A stretch of DNA of 5,644 nt from the NCBI GenBank assembly GCA_020047885.1, contig JAIFNF010000098.1, positions 1 through 5,644 of the forward strand, in the 5' to 3' direction. Position numbers and translations under genes: made by a program. The notes beneath the pieces are model-generated. The model was not told the origin of the DNA. It did no database searches and saw only the letters and a program-made list of their open reading frames with translations. This DNA comes from Gammaproteobacteria bacterium. GTDB taxonomy: Bacteria > Pseudomonadota > Gammaproteobacteria > Competibacterales > Competibacteraceae. Positions 1-5,644 of this stretch are shown one piece after another; within the stretch, counting starts at the first letter, position 1, and each line of letters begins with the position of its first letter.

Positions 1-567
1 GCCGGGTTGAAGCGGGAGTTGCATGAGCACGAGAATATCAATCGGCAACTGGGTCAGTTGGCGCGTTACGATACGGTGACAGGCTTGGCCAACCGCCATG
101 CATTCAATGAGGCGCTGAACGTCATTGTGGATCGCGCACGCACCCTGAAAGAACGCTGCGCACTGATGTTTGTCGATCTCGATCGCTTCAAGCCGGTCAA
201 CGACACCTTCGGCCATCACATCGGTGATCAGCTACTCCGTAGCGTCGCCCAACGGCTCACTCAAAGCCTGCGCGACAGTGATACCGTTTGTCGCATCGGC
301 GGTGATGAATTTGCCGTTTTGCTGGAAAACATCGTGGATCCTCAGCGTGTCGGGGTAGTTGCTGAAAAAATCATCCAGGCTTTGACCGAACCTTTTACGC
401 TGGAAGGTCACACGATCCAGATTGGGGCCAGCATTGGCATCGGCGTGTATCCCGACGATGCGGATGACAGCGCGACGCTCCTGCATTACGCCGACATCGC
501 CATGTATCAGGCCAAGAAGAACGGCAAGGGTCAGTATCAGTTTTTCCACGCCAAGCTGCATGGATAG
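1..567 (+). CDS. GGDEF-domain diguanylate cyclase, C-terminal part (5' truncated by window edge)
   Basis: Predicted to condense two GTP into cyclic di-GMP in the cytoplasm. The reading frame is open to the window edge, so the N-terminal sensory or linker part is missing; the TTG at position 7 is not a credible start because the domain is preceded by a helical linker. Numbering from that TTG, the domain opens with DTVTGLANR (22-30). The metal-binding Asp is D57 in FVDLDRFK, followed by the ND of the substrate pocket (65-66). The active-site loop GGDEF is intact at 98-102. An RxxD inhibitory site (R89-D92) sits exactly five residues before it, which predicts product feedback inhibition. The protein stops with TAG soon after the usual MYQAKKNGK segment, so no EAL phosphodiesterase domain follows. 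The family and active site are seen directly; a role in controlling the neighbouring secretion genes would be inference only. Confidence 0.95.
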   Translation, partial: AGLKRELHEHENINRQLGQLARYDTVTGLANRHAFNEALNVIVDRARTLKERCALMFVDLDRFKPVNDTFGHHIGDQLLRSVAQRLTQSLRDSDTVCRIGGDEFAVLLENIVDPQRVGVVAEKIIQALTEPFTLEGHTIQIGASIGIGVYPDDADDSATLLHYADIAMYQAKKNGKGQYQFFHAKLHG

Positions 568-631
568 CTACACCACTCCAGCACCGCCCAAATGCTCTGC
601 ATGAGACTACAGGTGAGTTCCTGATTCCTTA

Positions 632-659
632 TTGAAAGCCGCTGTACAAACACTAAGCT
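632..659 (+). promoter_or_regulatory. Weak candidate sigma-70-type promoter upstream of the chaperone gene
   Basis: TTGAAA at 632-637 matches five of six bases of the -35 consensus, and TAAGCT at 654-659 is a mediocre -10 after a 16-base spacer. TACTAT (660-665) and TATGCT (663-668) are alternative -10 boxes, but their spacing to TTGAAA is too long. The position, between the end of the GGDEF gene and the chaperone ribosome binding site, is sensible for an independent transcript of the chaperone and effector genes. I see no convincing hrp box (GGAAC-N16-CCAC) or other T3SS regulator site. This is a pattern match only. Confidence 0.2.
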
Positions 660-683
660 TACTATGCTTGTCGCATTCCACAG

Positions 684-688
684 AGGAG
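684..688 (+). promoter_or_regulatory. Ribosome binding site AGGAG that fixes the TTG start of the chaperone gene
   Basis: AGGAG lies in a purine-rich run (GAGGAGAA) and ends nine bases before the TTG at 698. It is the only strong Shine-Dalgarno sequence in this gap. It supports 698, rather than the in-frame TTG at 632, as the start. The 22 extra residues from the upstream start also have no counterpart in CesT-type chaperones. Confidence 0.75.
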
Positions 689-697
689 AAGACCATT

Positions 698-1147
698 TTG
701 CCATCCGATTACCTTGCTGGGCTGGTCGGCGCGCTGGGCCGCGCTATCGGCATCGACGCCCTCGCGCTCGATGAATTAGGTACCTGTACGCTTCGCTTCG
801 ACGACACGGTCGTGATGCTGGAAGCGGAGGAATATCGCCTGGTGCTGCATTCAATCATCGGCACCGCGCCGGTGCTGGGTCGCGCTGAGTTCTTGGCTCG
901 CCTGCTGGAAGCCAATCTGCTGTGGAAGGACACGGGCGGCGCGACGCTCGCTCTCGATCCCCACAGCGACCGGGTGCTAATGATGCAGGCCGTACCGCCG
1001 GAGATGCCGCCGGTGCAGTTCCCCAACCTCGTGGGCCGCTTCGTCGATGCGGCGGAAGCCTGGACGGCTCACCTCGCCACTGCTATGTGGGAAGAGACGC
1101 CCGTTCTCGAGTCGGAGTCTATGATCGACCCGTCCCGCTTCGTCTGA
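698..1147 (+). CDS. Type III secretion chaperone, CesT/SycE-like class IA family
   Basis: Predicted small cytoplasmic chaperone of 149 residues, within the usual 120-160 range, that would dimerise, bind the N-terminal chaperone-binding region of an effector and keep it competent for secretion. It opens with an amphipathic helix (about residues 4-17, LAGLVGALGRAIGI). The family pattern of a short hydrophobic-acidic turn and strand follows: LALDELG (22-28), then CTLRFDD (30-36) and a strand in VVMLEAEEYRLVL. The middle helix LGRAEFLARLLEANLLW and a late strand ending around VLMMQAV also fit the fold. The protein is strongly acidic, as expected. The start is TTG at 698, chosen for the AGGAG upstream. 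The next gene begins 21 bases after the stop and encodes a large protein, the classic chaperone-effector order. Family membership is judged from the pattern, not from an alignment; the specific partner is inferred from adjacency. Confidence 0.85.
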   Translation: MPSDYLAGLVGALGRAIGIDALALDELGTCTLRFDDTVVMLEAEEYRLVLHSIIGTAPVLGRAEFLARLLEANLLWKDTGGATLALDPHSDRVLMMQAVPPEMPPVQFPNLVGRFVDAAEAWTAHLATAMWEETPVLESESMIDPSRFV

Positions 1148-1168
1148 CTTTCACCCGAGCGCTCCCCG

Positions 1169-3715
1169 ATGCATATTTCCCTTGATTCCTTCCGACAATT
1201 TGTCGGCGCTGATGCGACGCGCATCAAGCTCAACGAGAATGCCAACGGCGTTATTGCCACCGGCGCTACCACTGGCGGACGCGTCGTGGCGTGGCTGCAA
1301 GAGGCCTTTGGCCAGGGTAAGGCGGATAACCAGGCGGCGATCCGCCAATTCGTGGCGACGATCCGTAACGAACTCGGTGAAGCGGCCGGTAACACAGCGG
1401 AACTGTCGTTGCAGGCACGACTGCAAGAGGGGCGCCCGTTGTCAGCGCGCACCGTCGGGCTGGTGATCCGCAACGCGGAAAGCTTGGTTCTAGCCCACCA
1501 GGAACAACACGCCGAGCAGTTGCAGGAACAGCGAGCTGAACAGTTATCCGACCTGAGCGACAAGTCCACTGCGCATACCATGATCATGCAGCGCGTTGAC
1601 GATGGCCGCATCCCCCAGGAGGTGGCGCAAATTATGCTTTCCACACAGAGCCCGGCGCTGCAAAGCGATATCCGCGATGCGGTTCTGCGGGCCGGCCCCA
1701 ACCCGATCAACCAGGAGAACGCCACCGCACAGGTCATTGAGACCACCGCACGGCGTATCGAAGCGGGCCTGAAGGCTGAGGCCCTCTTCGCGCCCGGGCC
1801 GAATGAAACCCCCTCCACAGCATTCCAGATCGTGGGCGAAACGCTCGGGCACCTCGGCCTCGATGTCGATAGGGTATTGTCGCAACTGCAACCCAATCAG
1901 ATTAGCGACGCAACAACGCGGCTTGCGGCAAGAATTGAGGAGATGACCAAGAACCAGATAAAACTGGAGGGTGATGACCTGAAATCTGTGGTCAACATGG
2001 TATTACGCGATGCGCTCAGCAACATCATCCTCCAGCAGCTCAATCCAGGGGATCAACATGCCCAATCGCTGGTCGCCGATCTTAAGCTGGATCATGCGCT
2101 TAATAAGGCGTCTTCGGAAGGGCGACTCCTCACAACGATCTCCGACCAGATCTTCAAGGGCGAGCAGGCATCCGTAAAACCTATCTGGGCAGGCGCTTTG
2201 CTGCGTGGCGCTAACCAGCTTGCACACGTGGAGAACCATCACCAGGCGCTGCAACGCACCTTGGATGAAAGTTACGGTTTCAGCGACAACGCTTTCTACC
2301 AGGCGCTCGATCCGGATCAGCGCATCACGCTGTTGAACCTAAAGACCACGCTGGCGACCAGCGCGATGGAGCGCGCCATCAAGGCTAACGGCAATGGCGA
2401 CAACGACCGCCATAACGCGGTTCATGCCTTGGCGGATCGGGTCAACATCCAGATTGAGATGATCAAAAAGCAGGCGGGTATCAGCGAGGTTCGAGCCATC
2501 GAGTATCTGAAGCAAAACGAACCGGAGCTGATCGCCCAGATGGATCGATTATTAGCTAATGGCGGCGACAATCCCGCCCCGGGAGCCTGGCTGGAAAACC
2601 GCAAAGCGTTGGCGCAACTCCGGGAGCGGACGACCGAACTGGCGATGCTCACGGACGGTGGAAAGCTGGTGGCCAGCGGTAATGACCTGCAGCGCTTGGT
2701 CACGGCGGGTCTGCGCGACATGGCGGCCAAGATGTTTGAGAATGCGGCCCTCACTCTGGGTCCCCCGCCCGGCCCCTTTACCGTGATCGCGCTCGGCTCC
2801 ACCGCACGGGGTGAGGCATCGCCCTTCTCCGATATCGAATTCGGCATTCTGTTGCCGGACGACCATACGAATGCTGATCGAGAGTACGCCATCAAGCTTT
2901 CCGCACTGGTGCGCGAGCAGGTCATTGCCCTGGGTGAGACCGGGTCGAAAGAACGCGGGGACGGTTTCCATTGGGACGTGATGAACAACCCCGTCAATCA
3001 GCCGGATCAATTCATTGGCAGCGCCAAACAACTGATCGCCAATAACAGCGACGGTTTTAATCAGACCATCTTCACGAACACGGAATGGCTGTTCGGCAAC
3101 GACGTGCTGCCCGACAAAGAGGGCAAACGTCCGGAACCGGACGATAGCTGGACGCGACTGCAGGGGCCGCAGGGGCTGCATCGCGAGGTGCAAAACCACA
3201 TGCGGAGTCCGGCACCCAACTATCAGGGGAATGCCCCAGTACTCGGCAAAGACAATAAAGGCGCTGAAGTGGGCCAGTGGATGATCAAAGATGCCGTCGG
3301 GCTGGCCCGCAAGGGGCTGGAAGCGCTCGAACAGAACCAGGTTGATGTCAAGCGGCTGGCGCGGTTACCGATGCTAGTGGTGCAGGGCCTCGCGTTGCAG
3401 CATGGCATCGTGGTGAACAACCAGGGCATCGCCACCAACAGCACCCATCTGCGGCTGGAGGCGCTGGTGGAGAAAGGCGTGCTATCGCGCACAGATGCCA
3501 ACCTGATTCTCGACCTGCAAGACAGCCTTTCAGCCGTGCGGGTGCGCTCGCATCTCTATGCCGGCACGGCAGAAGACAATGTTCGCATTGACGAACCCCG
3601 TGATCCGCCGAGCGGGTTGTTTCACGCGCCGGAACTCGCCGACCTGATCGCTCCGTTGCGCGGTCTGATCGAGCGTGCGGAACGTTATACGACGAATCTC
3701 TCGCAACCGTTTTAA
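1169..3715 (+). CDS. Probable T3SS effector with C-terminal DUF294/GlnD-like nucleotidyltransferase domain
   Basis: A protein of 848 residues, probably secreted and cytoplasmic before export, with no signal peptide or membrane segment. Residues 1-40 are Ser/Thr/Asn/Ala-rich and low in charge after residue 25, compatible with a T3SS export signal. Residues about 40-530 look mainly helical, with a Gln/Glu-rich likely coiled coil near 108-133, and match no family I can name. The C-terminal part carries a polymerase-beta-type nucleotidyltransferase motif: ALGSTARGE (541-549) with G543-S544, then SDIEFG (554-559) with catalytic D555 and E557. D603 in FHWDVMNNP is a candidate third carboxylate. The segment ending in WLFGND (640-645) resembles the region after the active site in GlnD and DUF294 proteins, and about 705-800 resembles the helical DUF294 C-terminal domain (ending VRVRSHLY). 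ATG 1169 is preceded only by a weak GAG (1157-1159), so translation is probably coupled to the chaperone gene. The effector role is inferred from the chaperone and sctV next door; the substrate is unknown. It could instead be a housekeeping nucleotidyltransferase, but the long N-terminal extension argues against that. Confidence 0.8.
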   Translation: MHISLDSFRQFVGADATRIKLNENANGVIATGATTGGRVVAWLQEAFGQGKADNQAAIRQFVATIRNELGEAAGNTAELSLQARLQEGRPLSARTVGLVIRNAESLVLAHQEQHAEQLQEQRAEQLSDLSDKSTAHTMIMQRVDDGRIPQEVAQIMLSTQSPALQSDIRDAVLRAGPNPINQENATAQVIETTARRIEAGLKAEALFAPGPNETPSTAFQIVGETLGHLGLDVDRVLSQLQPNQISDATTRLAARIEEMTKNQIKLEGDDLKSVVNMVLRDALSNIILQQLNPGDQHAQSLVADLKLDHALNKASSEGRLLTTISDQIFKGEQASVKPIWAGALLRGANQLAHVENHHQALQRTLDESYGFSDNAFYQALDPDQRITLLNLKTTLATSAMERAIKANGNGDNDRHNAVHALADRVNIQIEMIKKQAGISEVRAIEYLKQNEPELIAQMDRLLANGGDNPAPGAWLENRKALAQLRERTTELAMLTDGGKLVASGNDLQRLVTAGLRDMAAKMFENAALTLGPPPGPFTVIALGSTARGEASPFSDIEFGILLPDDHTNADREYAIKLSALVREQVIALGETGSKERGDGFHWDVMNNPVNQPDQFIGSAKQLIANNSDGFNQTIFTNTEWLFGNDVLPDKEGKRPEPDDSWTRLQGPQGLHREVQNHMRSPAPNYQGNAPVLGKDNKGAEVGQWMIKDAVGLARKGLEALEQNQVDVKRLARLPMLVVQGLALQHGIVVNNQGIATNSTHLRLEALVEKGVLSRTDANLILDLQDSLSAVRVRSHLYAGTAEDNVRIDEPRDPPSGLFHAPELADLIAPLRGLIERAERYTTNLSQPF

Positions 3716-3751
3716 ACGGGTGCTTATAACCGTTCCCGATGATTACCGGAC

Positions 3752-3810
3752 TTCCGAATTCCCCTCCTTGGCCAAGGAGGGGTGGCGCGAAGCGCCGGGG
3801 TGGTTCGGAA
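3752..3810. repeat. REP-like palindromic element in the convergent intergenic gap; possible bidirectional terminator
   Basis: Nested inverted repeats fill this stretch. A perfect 22-base palindrome lies at 3761-3782 (arms CCCCTCCTTGG / CCAAGGAGGGG). A second hairpin, GGCGC-GAA-GCGCC, lies at 3784-3796. Outer arms TTCCGAA (3752-3758) and TTCGGAA (3804-3810) are exact reverse complements and enclose both hairpins. The compact multi-stem layout resembles intergenic REP or MITE-like repeats found dispersed in many proteobacterial genomes. It sits between the ends of two convergent genes, a common place for such elements, and its RNA could fold from either strand and help end transcription. There is no T-run after either stem, so it is not a canonical intrinsic terminator. 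Copy number cannot be judged from one window. Confidence 0.7.
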
Positions 3811-3844
3811 TGTCGGCCACTCCCTCGGTCAACAGGTGAACGGT

Positions 3845-5644
3845 TTACAGCGTAATCCGATCCAGCGGCTGCACGGTAATTTCCTGGGTCAATTCCTGAT
3901 AAGACAGCACCGGCACTTCGTAAAGCTCCATCTCAATCAGCTTGCGGACATAGCGCCGGATATCCATCGACACCACCATCACTGGCCGACTACGGCCCTG
4001 GCGCAGGTTGCCAATCGCCTGTTTGGCGCGGGCGACGAACCGCTGAGCGGTGGCTGGATCCAGCGCCATATAACTACCCGCCGAGGTCTGTCGAATGGAG
4101 CCGCGAATCTTCTCTTCCAGGTCCGGGGCCAACAAATAAGCCGGCAGAATATTTTGGCCGCTACTGTATTTGTAGCTGATATACCGCTTCAAACTGCCCC
4201 GGATATACTCGCATAACAGCACCGTGTCCTTTTCCTTCTGTCCCCACTCGACCAGCGCCTCCATAATCGCCCGCAGATTGCGAATCGAGATTTCTTCCGA
4301 GACCAGTCGCTGAAAAACCTCGGTCATTTTCTGAATGGGCAACACCCGCTGCACTTCCTTCACCAGTTCGCCATAACTCCCTTCCATCTGACTGAGCAAA
4401 TAGCGGGTTTCCTGAATACCCAGGAAATCCCCGGCATATTTCTTCAGTACAAACGACAGATGAAAGGTCAGTACCTGGGATAAATCCAGGGTCGAAATCC
4501 CCGCCTTTTTCAGCGTTTCCCGCTGACCGTCTGCGACCCAGACGGTCGGCACCCCAGGCAGAAACCGCTCGCCCGTTTCAAAGACAATCCCAAGCATTTT
4601 CAAGTGGTCGGGTTCTTCACGGGAGAACAGCCAGCCCGGCCGCAACTGACCCTGCGCCATGGGCGTTTCCTGAATCAGAATCTGATAAGCACCGTTCGTC
4701 AAATTCGCGTTGTAGCGTAAATGAATCCCCGGAAAAGGTACGCCCAAATCCAGATACAGCGCCCGCCGCACCTGAATGAGCGCCTCATTTAATTCCCCGG
4801 TTTTAATCGCCGACTCCAGGGACGCCGCGACGTCGATCAACAACGGCACGGTCAGGGAAAATTCATCTTCGGAACCCGGACGCCGCTTCGCTGCTTGCGA
4901 GGCCGGTTGTCCGGCGGCAGCCATTGCCGGTACTGATCCACCCGCTTCCGCGGCGGCGTCACCCGCACTCGTCCGCATCAGCGTCCAACTGACCGCCAAT
5001 AGGATAAAGCCAATCGGAATAAAGACCGGATAGGGAAAACCGGGAATGGCGGCGAAACCAAAGGCCAGACAGCCCGAGATTAGTAGCGCCTTGGGCTGGG
5101 CGGTGAGTTGCTGACCGATGTCGGTGCCGATATTACTGTTTTCGTCAATCGACACGCGCGTCACGATCATACCGGCGGTAATCGAAATCAACAGCGCCGG
5201 AATTTGCGAAACCAGCCCGTCGCCGATCGAGAGGATGGAATAAAGTTGCACCGCCTCGCCGGCGCTCATTCCACGTTGCAGAACGCCAATGCTGATCCCG
5301 CCAATAATATTGATCGCCGTGGTAATCAAACCAGCGATCGCATCGCCTTTGACGAACTTCATCGCGCCATCCATCGATCCATACAACTGGCTTTCCTTTT
5401 CCACCAGACCACGCCGCCGCCGGGCTTCTTCCATATCAATCACGCCGGCGCGCATGTCACCGTCAATGCTCATTTGCTTGCCGGGCATCGCGTCCAGCGA
5501 GAACCGGGCACCGACTTCAGCGACGCGCTCCGCACCCTTGGTAATCACCACAAACTGGACAATCGTGATGATCAGGAAAATGACCGCCCCGACCACGAAG
5601 TTGTCGCCGACCACGAAATCACCGAAGATCAAAATAATCTCGCC
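3845..5644 (-). CDS. sctV: Type III secretion export-gate protein SctV (FHIPEP family), N-terminus outside window
   Basis: Inner-membrane export-apparatus protein whose nonameric cytoplasmic ring receives chaperone-substrate complexes from the ATPase and sorts them for export. The frame is open to the window edge (first visible residues GEII). About 599 residues are visible of the usual ~690-710, so roughly the first 100, including the first membrane segments, are missing. Numbering from the TTG codon at 5632-5630, a membrane helix covers about 12-30. The FHIPEP signature follows, with RVAEVGARF (36-44) and MPGKQMSID (49-57). The cytoplasmic loop has [19 protein letters not shown] (80-98), wording typical of injectisome SctV rather than flagellar FlhA. 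More membrane segments lie near 98-118, 135-156, 182-197 and 202-219. An Ala/Gly-rich linker (about 221-252) leads to the cytoplasmic domain (about 255-595), ending with TAA at 3847-3845. Family assignment is firm; the T3SS subtype is not determined. It is convergent with the effector gene and so belongs to a separate transcript. Confidence 0.97.
   Translation of the reverse strand, partial: GEIILIFGDFVVGDNFVVGAVIFLIITIVQFVVITKGAERVAEVGARFSLDAMPGKQMSIDGDMRAGVIDMEEARRRRGLVEKESQLYGSMDGAMKFVKGDAIAGLITTAINIIGGISIGVLQRGMSAGEAVQLYSILSIGDGLVSQIPALLISITAGMIVTRVSIDENSNIGTDIGQQLTAQPKALLISGCLAFGFAAIPGFPYPVFIPIGFILLAVSWTLMRTSAGDAAAEAGGSVPAMAAAGQPASQAAKRRPGSEDEFSLTVPLLIDVAASLESAIKTGELNEALIQVRRALYLDLGVPFPGIHLRYNANLTNGAYQILIQETPMAQGQLRPGWLFSREEPDHLKMLGIVFETGERFLPGVPTVWVADGQRETLKKAGISTLDLSQVLTFHLSFVLKKYAGDFLGIQETRYLLSQMEGSYGELVKEVQRVLPIQKMTEVFQRLVSEEISIRNLRAIMEALVEWGQKEKDTVLLCEYIRGSLKRYISYKYSSGQNILPAYLLAPDLEEKIRGSIRQTSAGSYMALDPATAQRFVARAKQAIGNLRQGRSRPVMVVSMDIRRYVRKLIEMELYEVPVLSYQELTQEITVQPLDRITL

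Noticed and set aside
592..602. Small inverted repeat ATGC-TCT-GCAT as a possible terminator for the GGDEF gene
   Set aside because: A four-base stem with no T-run is too weak to call.
632..697. Upstream TTG start that would add 22 residues to the chaperone
   Set aside because: No Shine-Dalgarno precedes it, the added residues do not fit the family, and a strong AGGAG lies correctly before the TTG at 698.
1069..1896. Long open frame of 275 codons on the minus strand opposite the start of the effector gene
   Set aside because: It is rich in Ser, Arg, Ala and Cys with no recognisable motif and lies wholly opposite the chaperone end and the effector coding sequence; a typical antisense shadow in GC-rich DNA.
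2422..3199. Two overlapping minus-strand open frames opposite the nucleotidyltransferase region
   Set aside because: Both are antisense to a plus-strand frame with a recognised catalytic motif; their compositions are unlike real proteins and they have no ribosome binding site I can support.
3782..4216. Plus-strand open frame of 144 codons starting inside the palindromic element
   Set aside because: It runs antisense to the end of sctV, whose family identity is secure, and its His/Gln-rich translation resembles nothing known.
3845..5644. Reading the minus-strand gene as flagellar FlhA
   Set aside because: The loop wording [19 protein letters not shown] and the C-terminal ending are typical of injectisome SctV, and the T3SS chaperone nearby supports this.
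1..5644. CRISPR arrays, tRNA or rRNA genes, insertion sequences
   Set aside because: No regularly spaced repeats, cloverleaf, rRNA-like sequence or transposase coding sequence was seen in the window.

Overview
The window looks like part of a type III secretion (T3SS) locus from a Gram-negative bacterium, most likely a proteobacterium. Base composition is moderately GC-rich. The best-supported gene is the C-terminal ~85% of the injectisome export-gate protein SctV (LcrD/EscV/InvA/HrcV family). The taxon cannot be fixed from the sequence. A gammaproteobacterium is a reasonable guess, from general protein style and from a repeat element that I recall in similar form in other proteobacterial genomes.

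Layout, left to right. (1) Positions 1-567, + strand: the end of a GGDEF diguanylate cyclase whose N-terminal part lies outside the window. (2) 568-697: a short gap with a weak candidate promoter and a clear ribosome binding site. (3) 698-1147, +: a CesT/SycE-type class I T3SS chaperone starting at TTG. (4) 1169-3715, +: a large protein of 848 residues, 21 bases after the chaperone. It has a mainly helical N-terminal two thirds that I do not recognise. Its C-terminal third resembles the nucleotidyltransferase of the DUF294/GlnD group and keeps the catalytic G-S...D-x-E motif. Its position directly behind a dedicated chaperone makes it a strong candidate T3SS effector. (5) 3716-3844: a convergent gap carrying a compact palindromic, REP-like element with a perfect 22-base palindrome. 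(6) 3845-5644, - strand: sctV, with its start outside the window.

How the genes may work together (inference): the chaperone would bind the N-terminal region of the 848-residue protein and bring it to the export apparatus, of which SctV forms the nonameric cytoplasmic gate. The translocated protein could then transfer a nucleotide to a target in the host cell. The diguanylate cyclase may be an unrelated neighbour or may link c-di-GMP signalling to the locus; the sequence does not decide this. The most novel item is the chaperone plus nucleotidyltransferase pair.
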